A DNA stretch of 64,000 nt from NCBI GenBank assembly GCA_021234155.1, contig JAJEKV010000004.1, positions 28,106,919-28,170,918 on the forward strand, in the 5' to 3' direction. Below, one piece after another: positions 46,848 through 58,481 of this stretch. A program made the position numbers and the translations under genes. Source of the stretch: Isoetes taiwanensis (taxonomy: Eukaryota > Streptophyta > Lycopodiopsida > Isoetales > Isoetaceae). The notes under the pieces were generated by a model that made no database searches, had not been told where the DNA came from, and saw nothing but the letters and a program-made list of their open reading frames with translations. Positions within the stretch are counted from its first letter, which is position 1, and each line of letters opens with the position of its first letter.

Positions 46848-47824
46848 TCATCCAACTGTTCTAATTGATAGACCCTTTCTTTGAGTGCAAAGGTGGATTA
46901 TGAGTGAGTAGCGGTTGAAAACGGAGTGTTGGAAGAATGTATTCAAACGGCATGAGAGCTTTCGACCATAAACCAATTTAAAAGGAGTGTGACCGGTAGC
47001 AATCTTGAAACAAGTATTGTAGGCCCAAAGAGAAAGAGGGAAGTTTTGTCCGCCAATGTATGCGGGAAGCGCCACAATTTTTCTTGAGAATGGTGACCGA
47101 GTTTTGTTGGTGCTCTCCAAACCATTGCCTTGAGGATAGTAAGGTGTGCTCTTGTGATGATGTATCGGGAGATAATCCGTCGGCTCCTTGATAGTATGAT
47201 TGATGAAATGGACACCACGGTCAGCGACCAGCTCCGCGGGCAAGGCGAATCGCGTGATAATTTGTTGATAGAGGACCCTAGTCGTGCTTGGCAGGTGTTG
47301 TGCGGAAGTGCACAAGCTTCCGCCCATTTGGTGGCGAGTCGGTGAGGACCAGAATGTAGCGAAGACGCGGGTGTGCCGCGGGGAGGATCTATAGGTCCCA
47401 CAAAGTCCATTCCCCATTTTTTGAAGGAAGTGGCGTGGCGGCCGGCGTCAAGGGAAGAGCCGCCACGGGCGGGCGCCCCACCCGCCGGGCAAGCCGCCAC
47501 ACGCGTGGCGGGCGTGCGTGAGCATCTTTGAAGAGCGTGGGCCAATAATACCCCGAGAAGGATTTTGGCGTCTTTGTGGTGTCACCATGAAAATGACCAC
47601 CACCGAGGCCCTTGATGAGCTTCTCGAACAATATCCGGAACTTCATGAGGTAGAACGGGGTCGAAGGATGGTGTCCTTACCCTTTTGTAGAGATGTCCTG
47701 CAACCATGGTGTAGTCACGGACCTCTCGGAGAAATTGATGGCGACAGGATTGTCGCTTGGCGTGAGAGAGCGTCGCCTTCTTACGGTGGAAGAGCACCCG
47801 TGAGGAGGTACCGCTGAAAATCAT
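46848..47824 (-). pseudogene. Ty3/gypsy integrase
   Basis: Pieces in order: DYTMVAGHLYKR and EVPDIVREAH (47740-47620), a degraded HHCC zinc finger (GHFHGDTT and YYWPTLFKDAH), then the core WGMDFVGPIDPP (about 47420) and later TPYYPQGNGLE (about 47130), with the conserved PQGNG..E segment carrying the catalytic Glu. Several frame changes. Inactive as read. Confidence 0.72.
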
Positions 47825-47897
47825 GGAACCAATGTGGTGTTGCCGTGACTAAAAAGAGTGAGCATCGGGAAAGGCGCCCGAGACTCCGGTTGAGGGA

Positions 47898-49217
47898 TCA
47901 TCGTGGTGGATGCGTGAAAGATAATCCGAACGACATGAGATTTGCCGGCCTTATGAACGATTTCAAAAGGAGCAAATTCTTGAGAAGAAGGACCCAACGA
48001 GCAATGCGCCCGTGAGCGTGGACTTGTTGATCAAATAGAGGAGTGCTTGGTGGTCCACAAAGAACTTGATTTGACTGCCCAAAAAGGTAATGACGGAAGC
48101 GTTGGACACGTAAAATGAGACCCAAAGCTTCACGCCCGTGGGCAGAATAGGCGCAGAATTGAGTTTTCGGCCGGGCGAAGCGATTTGGTTTGTCGGCAGC
48201 GATCATATTCTTGAGAAAGAACAGCTCCAATAGCAAACGCCGAGACATCGACATGAACGTGAAAGGGCTTGTCCCATTGAGGAGGAACAAGAACCGGTGC
48301 ACCGAGTAAGCAAAAGCTTCACTGTTGGAAAGCAAAACATCCGCCCGGGAATTCCAAGCCCGGTAGATTCGTCACCCGTGAGTTTATGAATGGGATCTGC
48401 AATGGTCGCTAGTCCTGGTATGAAGGTGGAGTAATAATTGACCTTACCGTGAAAGAGCGTGTCTCCTTGATATTGGCTGGTGCTTGAGCCTTGAGCACAC
48501 AACCGATTTTGGCGGGGATCGTGGTGATACCGCTGGTCGACAACATGGCCTAACAGAACACCGGAGGTGACTTAAAAAGGTGCATTTCTCAGATTGAGAC
48601 TAATGCCTGGGACTCATCACATTTTCGGAAGACGAGTTCCAATTTATCCAAATGGTCAGCCATGGAATCAGAGGCGTAGAAGTCATCTTGAAAAAATTTG
48701 CAAGAAGGGATTTTCCTTCATGAAATCATGAAAACCGAGAGCATGATGCGTTGAAACGTTGATGGAGAGTTTGATAGTCCAAAAGGAACCACCTTGTAGG
48801 CAAAAAGTGACTTGCACGGGTGGTGAAGGTAGTCTTGAGTTGATCAGATTCTTTGATTGAGATCCGATTGTAGCGAAGAAAAACCATCCATGAAGGAGTA
48901 CATTCATGTCCACCACTTCTTCGTAACCCGGTCCGCGGAAGGGAAGTGGAAAATGATCACGCCCGTGGCCTGATTGAGTTCCGATAGTCCCAATGTGCAC
49001 GCCGGATCTTACCATTGTGTTTAAGGGCAATGACGATGGGGCTCACCCATTCGTAATGTTTGACCTCATAGATCAAACCCGCAAGAAGGAGTTTGTCAAT
49101 TTCGCCTTGACGCCGATCACGGTAATTAGGGTTGAGCCTCAGACTGTCGTTGCTACCACGGGTCGTGCATCGATTTGGTAGGAATGGTGAGTTCCCCAAG
49201 CTTTTGTTGATTCCCAA
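47898..49217 (-). pseudogene. Ty3/gypsy reverse transcriptase and RNase H
   Basis: RT begins near 49140 with YRDRRQGEIDKLLLAGLI, then VSPIVIALKHNGKIR and DYRNSI. A palm remnant with FGLSNSPSTFQRIM-type residues appears in a shifted frame near 48770, a DD-containing remnant near 48690, and the tether (GKVNYYSTFIPGLATIADPI) near 48430. RNase H follows at 48335-47898 with AYSAHGREALGLILRVQRFR and GRIARWVLLL. No frame runs through. The expected order and spacing are kept. Confidence 0.72.
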
Positions 49218-49799
49218 GATCTTTGTAACTCCGTGCTTAAAATGTGTTTGAATTTTTTGAACAGCTTGACGGCCCTGTTACGATAAGGAGCCTGGGAAGA
49301 CGGCAAAGAATGCGGACAGGTTGATTGTTGCCGACGTCCACAATCTCGACTTCTGGAGTCTGAAGATGGGGTATTACGTCAGTATCCTGGACAATGTGTG
49401 CAGGAGGTTGGAGCATAACCGGATGCGTGGCACTTTGCGTGGTGAAAAAGAGGGGTTGCTCAGTTTCATCCAGCAGAGGTTGCTTCATGACAGCGTGTAC
49501 ATCAACAGGAGTTGCAGGAGGTTCAGCATCTGAAAAGTGATCAACGCGTTGGATTCGATTGCAAGGAGCCAGGTAGGGGTCAAGCAAAGCAGCCACAGCC
49601 TGGTCCTGATCAAGAGTCATTTCTCCCCAAGGATCAGCATATTCGGGGTAGGATGACAGAGGCAGACTCGCAGGTGGAGCCTGAACTTGATAAATATTCT
49701 GAGCTTCTTCAGAATCTGTGTCTGAGAGAGAGGGTTCCGCATTGTCAACAGAAATGATCCTGCCTGTTTGCAAGTCCATGGTGGCATTGAGATGACCAT

Positions 49800-50164
49800 C
49801 AGTGATGACTAACTGGTCCGTGGCCCAGTAATGGATACTCTTTGCCTGGCGGAGAAAAGGTCCGGCCGACCAAGATTTCATAGTCACCTGGATCTTCGCC
49901 AGCTTTCCAAACTCCAAATTCCATGGGGAAGCGGAGATCACCAATGTTGATGTGAAGAATAGGTGTGACGCCTTGAGGTCGCGTGATATGGCCATTAGCC
50001 AATTTGATGTCATATGGGGCACGAAAGAGTTGTGTGATGCCCATTTGTTTGCGGAGTTTATCCGTGATGAGATTGACTGCGCTACCTCCATCTATTTGAA
50101 CATGGTTGACTTGCTGATTACCCACCGTGGCATGGACCGTGGGTGTAGAGGTATACGGCCCCAA
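49800..50164 (-). pseudogene. Ty3/gypsy aspartic protease
   Basis: NQQVNHVQIDGGSAVNLIT gives the catalytic D within a DGGSAV motif (the family norm is D-S/T-G), near 50092; YEILVGRTF lies about 85 residues later, matching the ILGR-type flap end. Single frame of 121 codons, so this is the best preserved pol domain. Confidence 0.62.
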
Positions 50165-50693
50165 CTAAAAAAAGTTGGGAGTGGTAATCGGTCCTTGAGA
50201 GCGGGATGAAGTTTTAAAATGGTTGCCAAGCTTAAAGGAATTTTGATCTTGGCTAGCTCCTCTTGGAGTTCTAGAGGCACATGAGAAAAAGGATCTGCTG
50301 GTTCTATCAAAAGGGAGTGCGTGGCGTGGAAGCAAAGAACTTCTTTTGAGTAAGTCAACCCGGCAGCAATATTGGGATACGCCCGAGAGCGTGGAGGTTG
50401 AGATGTGGAAGGGGTATCTTGTCTTTGTTGAGCTCTAGTGGTGGCATGAACATTTGCCAAGGTGCGGCCTTCAGCCAGCCTTGCATGAGGTTCAAAATGC
50501 TTTGTCGAACTTTGGGCATGACATGTGGCATAAGCTTCTCCAAGTCGTGCAAAGTGAACCTTTTTTCGTCCTCATGAGGAATGGTGTCAACCGCAAAGGC
50601 AAAGTTGCGTGCCATTCGAATAATGGTCAAGGGACGTGATGCCTTGGTCCAGCGGAAACTAAACCAACCCAATTTGACTACCGGACTGGAGGA

Positions 50694-52276
50694 TTAAGTG
50701 CACGAAAAATTTTCTCTTGTGCTTGTTGATCCGGTGAGGTTGATTTGTCGGAGCTGGTTGATAGCGTGATTGCCGAGGCGCCTTGGTGGCTTCTTAAGAA
50801 CTGGTCTCGGGCCTTGTTTGCCATTAGCAATCCGAGTTGGTAAGCCGTGAGGCGGACCGATGTGGTCTGATTTGTGCCGTGAAGTCGTACTGAACTTGTG
50901 GAAGTTGAGGACACGCCGTGGTGGTATGACCCCATTCTTTGACAAAGTGATAACATCGAGCTTTAGAAGGATCAAAAGGAGGACGTTGGTTGATCCCCGT
51001 GGTTGCCCTCCCGCGTCGATATAGAGTTGCGTGGGTTGCACCTCGGGCGGTGGTCTGCCGATAGTGCGATTGTTGCCTGAGGTGTGGTTTGTACTTGATA
51101 AACCATTTTGTTGCGGAACGGTGTGGGATGAGTGCGAAAGTGCACTCTTTCCGGCATGATTGCACATGTTGCATCGCTTGCAATGAGGCGGGCCATTGGT
51201 GGAGTTGCACTCATTTGCCAAATGGCCTTGGTATTTGCAAATATGGCACCGATTTGGGCGCCGCGGATTAGCGTGTTGAGGCTGAATGTACCGCTTGTGG
51301 AACCATGACAGTGGAATGAACGGAGCTCTTGAAGAGCCGCCTCGGAGGAAACATTGACCGAAAGTGATTGACAGGTCGATAGCCTGCTCCAAAGTCTTGG
51401 GACGCAGTATTCTACCATGAGTCTAATAGCGGAGGAAGTCCTTGGAGAAACCGCACCAAAAATCGGGCTCGTGGGGGGTATTCCTTGAGCTTACTTAGCA
51501 GAATGTGAAGTCGATCCGCAAAATCCCCGCGCACTCCGTGGGCTCTTGTTGAAGTTCATTGAGTTGCTTGAGATGAAGTTGATCATCATCCGTGGTTCCA
51601 TAATGAGACGTAAAAGCAGTTCTCATTCGGACCGTTTTGTTTCCAATGGCTTTTGTTGGACATGAGCCATTGATGAGGAGAGCCACGCAGGTGGTGGAAA
51701 AGATGTGGAATTTCAGTTGAGGTTGCGCATGACCATTTAGGACAGCTAGAGCCTCAAATTCTTCCATGTGGGGGCCCGAGCACTTTGGTCTAACGGTTTG
51801 CCTTCGTGGTTGCCAAAGGTGGGATAAGTCGGGCCGTAGTCCGAAAGGTAGATGTGAAAGTGCTTGGCCGGACAGAAACAGATAGTGAGGATATTGAGGT
51901 TGAGTTGGATGTGGCATGGTGCCCCAAGGACCCCGATGAAGGGTGACCGTGGGTTGAGAAACCAAGTAGCGGGAGCATTGGTTTTGAGATCCGTAAGGTT
52001 GTAAACCGGGAAGGGCAAAGGGGGAAACGAGGGAAAGGATATTCCCGGTAGGCTTAAAGGAGACGCGGTGGATAGCCGCGGCCCACCCAAAGGGAGATGA
52101 TGGTTGTGAAGGAAGAGGCGATGGCCCCAAGAATGATGGATGTAGGCATGTTCGTGGGTATGAAAGTACGGGTTGAGAAGGTTGAGCCCCGATAAGGCTC
52201 CCTCGATAGTGATGAGGGGACCGAGGTTGTGAGCAATGTTTGCACGCTTTGGGGCGGGAACCGACCAGACAGACAC
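50694..52276 (-). pseudogene. Ty3/gypsy gag with CCHC zinc knuckles
   Basis: Frames 52276-51746, 52130-51495 and 51392-50694 together form a Gag-like region: Pro-rich N-terminus, a capsid-like part (FEALAVLNGHAQPQLKFHIF, LHLKQLNELQQEP) and a zinc knuckle CHICKYQGHLANEC (51248-51207), followed by a half-knuckle CKRCNMCNHAG and a third degraded one (CYHFVKEWGHTTTAC, about 50955-50910). Frameshifted. Confidence 0.68.
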
Positions 52277-52480
52277 GAGGGGTGGGTGGCGCCGGACCGA
52301 GCCCTAGACCGAAGATGGCCTCCCTCTATGTCATAAGCAGATCCATACATGTCGCCAACGCTTCCTGACGACGATGTCGCCCCAAGCGAGGGCCGCCTCG
52401 AGAAAGGAGTTCTTCGGGCGAAGTTACGGATGCATATGGCGACGTAAGAAAGTAGGATGGAATCGTAACCCGCAGCGCGT

Positions 52481-53064
52481 TGTTTGGGGTCCGGGTTCGA
52501 ACTCTGGAAGAAGACACCGCGGAGGACCCGTGGATCTAAGTGAGAGTCCGGGGACTATGTCACGCGGGATTTGCAAGAAGAGAAGAAGAAGAAGAAAACA
52601 GTAACAAATGAGAGAAAGATGATAAGCTTCCTTGATATCAATGATGAACATACATGAGCTCGAATAGAGAGAAAACTGAAAGTAGACAAGACTCAAAACT
52701 CATCTAAAAACTCATGTGCTAGCTCTACTCATATATATAGTACAATGGCCTTGGGCCCAATATAGACACTCGGATCGATCTCTGCGCCGACTCGGAAGGA
52801 GGCCTGATTTGCAGGAATGTTGGCGGTGCCTCTTGAAGTGCCTAGAATTCGGACTGGCCGACGCCGACGCTGGCGGTGACGGGCCGCCACTTGTCCGAAG
52901 GGCGCTCTTGTTGACGGCCAAAGGCTTTGATCTGCGTGGGTCTCGGCCGCTTGGTCTTCAAGGGAGCCTTTGATGGCTGACCCGTGGCGACCGAGGATCC
53001 TTGAGCTTGACCTGGTCTGTCAGAGTGCATGAATAGTCCTGCACTGTGAGGCACGGGACTAACA
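52481..53064 (-). repeat. 5' LTR of the Ty3/gypsy element
   Basis: Direct copy of 42001-42586, beginning TGTTTGGGGTCC and ending GGGACTAACA on the plus strand. The sequence next to its inner edge (CGTAACCCGCAGCGCGT) does not contain an obvious tRNA 3'-end complement starting TGG, so the primer-binding site is not identified. Confidence 0.78.
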
Positions 53065-53755
53065 TCGGGCCTTGTAGCATCGGCTTATGGGCTTCCGGGC
53101 GCTCGTGACACGCTGCCGCCTTTGATAAGTGGTCGCTTAAGCTTCCGTGGGAGTAAGTGGCCCGCCATGTGGAAGTGGGCATGGAATACATTGCCTCCTC
53201 CTAAAATCCGTACCCTTTTGTGGCAGATCTTGCACCGCAACCTCGTGGTGAATGTCCTGAGTCCATGTGTTCAAGCCTCGTGTAGCTTAAAACATGCCCT
53301 TTATGTGGGAGGCGACGAGAGACCATTGAGCACCGCTTTGTCCTATGCATGCAGGTAGGGTCAGCTTGGTCCGGGGTGAGAGCCCTCTTTGGGACTTCAC
53401 GGCAAATGAAGATTCTCTTGGGAGTCGTTCCTAGAAGCAAAAGGGCTGCCAGCGGCCGGACATTTCATTTATGCAAGAGCTTGGCTTTTGTGGCTGATTT
53501 GGAAAAGACAGAGCTTAAGATCTTTCGTAATGCGGTGCTTAGCCCTTTTCGGGTTGGTTCCGATCCCGAGGCATAAGTTGTGGCAGGCTTACCAAGTCTC
53601 AAGCTTGTCTGGCACAGTTAAGCGGGAAATTTGGTCGACATTCCTACAGATTGTGGATCATGATGGGCACTTCATTTCTTAGCGCCACACTTATCATTGT
53701 ACTTGATCTCATTCTAGTGGTTTAATATATTCTTATATTCTTCAAAAAAAAAAAA
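53065..53755 (+). pseudogene. L1-type LINE, 3' part with zf-RVT and poly(A)
   Basis: Continues the LINE cut at 42000. MWKWAWNTLPPPKIRTLLWQ and ILHRNLVVNVL followed by a Cys/His segment (CPLCGRRRETIEHRF in the neighbouring frame, about 53297-53340) is the zf-RVT domain at the C-terminus of plant L1 ORF2. It ends with a short 3' UTR and 12 A at 53744-53755. Frameshifts are present. Confidence 0.72.
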
Positions 53756-53756
53756 T

Positions 53757-54352
53757 AACCATGTATTCCTTAACCAAAAACCACTAGCATTCTTTCTCAA
53801 GAAGAAATAGCAGAAGTCGGCCAACAAACCATCTTAAAAACTAGTAAGAATTCGGCAAGTCCTTGTTGGCTTTGAAAATTACCATGGAAAACCTCGAATG
53901 AAAAGACCTTGTCAAACTATGCCTAGAAACATTATAGTTTTTCCGGAAAGGACCACTAACATTTTGGCAAGTCGTGTTTGCTTAAAGAATTAGGATGAAA
54001 AACCACAAACGAAAAGACTTTATTAAACTATAGATAGAAACATTGAGGTATTGTCAGTTAAAACCGCTCTCAAAACCATCTACATATATAAAAAATAATT
54101 CCACATCCCTTTCTTATTTTCAGCATTGCAAACTGCATAATTAACCACCATGACATGTCAAACTGGTACCAAAAACCTTGATAAAAAACCTTCATCATTT
54201 CGAATAACCATATAAGAGTATAAACTAGCATACAAAACTAACCACTATAATAGGTGGATTTTCTTGAGGAAAAATATTTTTGCATAGAAAACCACTATCA
54301 CAGTGGTTTGGTAGTGGTTATTTTTGAGATTTAAATTTTTGGGTGCCTTGTG
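53757..54352. repeat. AACCAC-rich repeat, relative of 23456-24165
   Basis: Many AAAACCACTA-type blocks; the right end reads TTTTTGGGTGCCTTGTGAA, the inverse of the left end of the 23.5-kb repeat. AACCACTATCACAGTGGTT at about 54290-54308 is a local palindrome. No coding potential. Confidence 0.35.
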
Positions 54353-54359
54353 AATTAGA

Positions 54360-57160
54360 ACCGCAGCTCCACAACTGACGTACTTTCCAAGAAAGTTCAT
54401 TGATGCCACAAATGATTGATGTGTTTATACCATCTCCAGCACATAAAACACAAACTCGGGAAGAAATCGTTCCACCATCAAGCAATCAAAGAGCATAGTT
54501 GACGAGCCTTCGAACAATCCACAAGCCATATAACTGGAATCACCGACATATTCCTACTTGAATATGCAGAAGAATTTCTTTACCTGGGAAGCAGACAACA
54601 GGCAAAATTCTGATACTGTAATCCTATCTCAGGCTCAGTGTTGCTGGCAAAACTACGAACTACTGGTTGCAAAACACCTAACAAATGGAGATAGGAAAAA
54701 CACCCAACAAGGCAATCTTCAGCGAGTTGAGCCCACCCAGTTGATAATAAGTTGAATCAACTTCCTAGAAATCACAGCAGCCTCAAATCCTACTTCCAAC
54801 CGATGAAGGACAGGAGGCATGTACTACGTTGCTGGAAAGCTGAGAAAAGCGAGAGAACGAGGTTGGGATCGAAAGGGGGGAAACAGACCACAATGGAGAA
54901 ACAGAATCAACGACCAAAATTCAGGGTTAGCACCCTCATGTCAGAGCCCCAATGTCAGCAGATTAGTTGCAACTAAAGCCGATGAAGGCCACAGGGAGCA
55001 GCATCTCAGTTCCACAATATCCTCCAGCACAACAGCATCCAGATCTGGCTGTCTGCCTTGGTCAGACCATGCCCGCCACGAATTCCTAACAACCGACCTT
55101 TGCTCAGACTGGGCCAAAAAAAAAATTTTTGAACGCAACTCTAACCCTTATATTTTGGGCCACCATTACTAAAACCTTATGCCTTGGCACCCTTCTTGCT
55201 TTATGTTCTTATTTTTCCACTTTCCACTTTGTTGCTTTTCTTATTTTTTATTTTTGCCACTTTTCATTGCTACGCATGTCCAAGGCATTCTTGCCAACCC
55301 TTCCGCAACTTCTATTTTATGGGGGAAAGTTAGCTGAGATCCCTTTCAGGTGTGGCCCACCTAACATCCGCACCGGAAAGGGATTCCAGTTGCCTGTCCC
55401 CATACAGAATGGTCATATAACTGAACTGAACTGACAATAGCCTCTTCCAGTCACAGGATCTAAGAGACATCTTCATTACACAAGAACATTATAATATCTT
55501 CATTCCATTCTCTAGAAATGCCATGGCCTATCCACATCTATGGGTTTGTGTTGCAAATCTCATTTGCAATTTGGGCAGTAGGAGCAAAATCCCCAAAAAA
55601 GGGGTAAACAACATTATGAATCATTACGAGGCACGACTGCATGAGCATTAAAGAGTTGGCAATAATTGGGTGGTCTGCATACTGATTCACATCATCATCT
55701 CATGTTGATTGCTATTTTGTTCCACATACAGTTTGGGCAATGTAAATCCGCAACCCACAAGTAGTTAGAAATTTCAATGTCAAGTGGAATTTAGGAATTG
55801 CATATATTTGATTAAAATGAATTAATCTCTTGCACTATTTTTTGTTTTAATTTGATCCATTTATTTATGGGTGGATCATCATCCCATATTAATTTGGGCA
55901 CAATCCAATGGCCGAATTAACTAGCACCCACTATTCATTATTGGCGACATTGCAGATGCTCAACCCATACCGAGTTTAGAGTGCATTTCTTTGACTTGAA
56001 TTAACCTAGATGACTCAACTTTCTTCATCCATATATCCAAATAAATAATGATGTGGTGACGTGGCTTGATAAGTTGGACATAATATAAAATTATGCTCTA
56101 TGGCCACCATCCTCACCACTTTTATGTTGTTAATCCATCTAGAATGGCCAGTTATGGGCCTGATCCCAAATCTTTCTTGCCCTTTAGATACTCATTCGCC
56201 CCCTTGATTATGGATAATTTGATGTTGTCTACATCTTTGATATAATATGTCTCCCCTGGTATATGATATATTATCATCTTCAATTATCCCAACATCTTCA
56301 ATGGGATCTTGGCTATCTTCAAAGCCATCTCTAAGACCTAATTTAGATTCCCCGATTGAATGTGCTTATCTATCTATTGGCCAACATTTCATCAGGCATC
56401 GGCTAAAAACTGATGATGATGCTGGATTTAAGTTTAGAACATCTAAAAGGCGAAGGGAATGATGGAGAAAATAAAACCTATACTGGCAAGAACTATGTCC
56501 TCCGTTTAGTCAGGAGTCCTCCCTGGAAGGAACATTCTGCATGCAAGTGCATTTGAGGGTATGTATTTGGCTAAAATAGAGGTCAAAGAGTGATATATAT
56601 AAATTGGATTGTACAAAAGCATACCATAGTACTAGGTTGTACAAAATGATTTTAAAAGTGGGATGCAGGAAATCTTTGACTAAAGCATTACAAAATTACA
56701 TCACTTTGCACATGTCTCTTTTTTACTCAATGAGGAGTCCTCTCCTGTATCGACATTGGAAAGGGTATTGCTGGAAGAGCCCACTGAAAGAGGTATATCC
56801 ACTGGAAAAGCTTTTCTTATAGGCCTCAAGGGAGATGGTCTGTTAGAAGGTCTGCACATGGAGGAGGAGGAGGAGGATTTACATCATGCCACATTAGCAA
56901 GAGAACAATGCAAATGTCGCTTAGATAACTTTTTCCTCTTGGTCTTTATGGATGTTAAACAATATATTCTATTCTATTTCTTAGCTTTGGAATGCCTCAT
57001 CAACTGGAAGAAATGTTCTGCACAATTTGGAAGGGCCTCATCTTAGTTGTTTAGAGCGCCTTTTGTGGAAAATCATACAATAAAAAGAATACTCTCATTT
57101 TCTACAAATTCCAATGGAAATTAATATATCTATAACAAAAATATGGGATGAGATGATATT
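54360..57160. other. Interval without supported gene
   Basis: Short frames such as 54819-55172, 55129-55434 and 56756-57046 have no recognisable domain, no splice context and no conserved composition. Mostly A/T-rich. Confidence 0.4.
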
Positions 57161-57199
57161 AGAATTACAAAAGCATCTGAAGCGATGGACGGTCGCAGA

Positions 57200-57600
57200 A
57201 CTATCAATGACTGGAATGATAATAGTAGCTGAGTGCAGCATCAACATCTATAGCCCCTTTAGATAAAGTAACAGATTTGGAAGGGACAATTTGCAACTTC
57301 GTGTGGGGAGGCAATGAAGAAGAAGCACTAGTGGACATATCATGTTAGAAATGTAGAAGAGATAAAGGAGAAGGGAGAACATACATTATTGATTTAGCCT
57401 TATAAATCAAAATACTAATAGCTAAATTCATGTAAAATATACTAGAAGAGAAAACGAAGTCACCAGGCTTCCAACTCATAATGTAGGCCATGCTATTTTC
57501 TTTACGATATTCTAAAGTATCAAGACTTTTCCATGACCTCTTTTTGTGGCCTAAAATCATGTATTGAGGTCTTCCCATCCTTGAGAGGATATATTTATGT
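57200..57600 (+). pseudogene. LINE reverse-transcriptase C-terminal remnant
   Basis: With scattered stops the plus strand reads LSMTGMIIVAEC, LEGTICNFVWGGNEEEALVD, then IIDLAL and IKILIAKFM, the same conserved C-terminal block (NFxWGG...K...LIAKFxW) as in the LINE at 41225. Too decayed to type beyond L1-like. Confidence 0.5.
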
Positions 57601-57910
57601 GTGGAATGTGGTAAAAATCTTTTCATAATAATTATTGACATTTTTTTTGCGCATATTCTAGAGCATCAAATACTCTTCCATGACCTCTTCTATGGCCCTA
57701 CAACTATGTACCGAGGCTCTCGCTATTGAAGGACTCATCTACGTGGAATGTGGTGAAAAAGCTTTTCGTGTTCAATACCAATAACCTGTGGTTGTGAGTA
57801 CTACTCCATAGCAATACTCTTCTATGGTCCTCTTTAAGGCTCTTGAGAGCACTCATTTTCGCATGGAATGAGGTGAAAAAGCTTTTATATGATTTATCCA
57901 AGATTTTCGA
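57500..57910. repeat. Three diverged tandem copies of about 130 bp
   Basis: Blocks at about 57500-57625, 57648-57770 and 57800-57885 share CTTCCATGACCTCTT- or CTTCTATGGTCCTCTT-like starts and end GTGGAATG(T/A)GGTGAAAAAGCTTTT. The first overlaps the LINE remnant, so the tandem copies probably arose from LINE sequence. Confidence 0.5.
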
Positions 57911-58481
57911 GATAAGCATATAAATCTGCTTCTTGAGGCTAGTCATTAGAGGTTTGATGGGATCACTTATTGTCCCAAACTCGATGCCACGGTGGAAATC
58001 GCGCGGCCAATCAAAATGCGAACAGGCTTTTCTTCATCCATGCCTACCATCCCATGCCGTGTCACAAGGTACAAGTTCGGATTTTTCTTACCTACCCGCC
58101 TGAGGTTCGGTGAGGCGGAAGCAATAATTACAAATTAGCTTGTCAGTTCCTTTCAGATGGCGATTAGCTTTGTTACAATTGAGAATCATTTCGGCAGCTT
58201 TAATACATCTCTTGGTAGCTTCATGACAATTCGACCCACTGAAGAGGCCCTCACCGGGTGATCAAAGGCCGAAGAAATGTGATTTCATATCATTGGAAGG
58301 CTATTGTTGTTGGATTTGAGGTTAGAGGGCAAGTATATATCTAGGTGAGGCATCTATACACGCCCACAGATATGGGTAAAGAAAAAATAAGAGGTCGACG
58401 CAATTTCACTGAGCTACATGCTAATTGTGAGTTTCAATCTGTCTTTCACTATTTATTTACTTAAATCAACTAATTGGGTCT

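Larger units (their letters stand above)
42001..53064 (-). mobile_element. Ty3/gypsy LTR retrotransposon nested in a LINE
   Basis: LTRs of about 585 bp (42001-42586 and 52481-53064) bound an 11-kb element read on the minus strand: gag, protease, RT, RNase H, integrase, then a long extra ORF, polypurine tract and 3' LTR. The pol order RT-RH-IN identifies Ty3/gypsy. RNase H motifs (HYLLG-type, GRIARW, LSR) look like a plant Tat/Athila-type lineage, which is tentative. Frames are broken throughout. The flanking pentamers are TCAGT and TCGGG, an imperfect target duplication at best. Confidence 0.82.
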
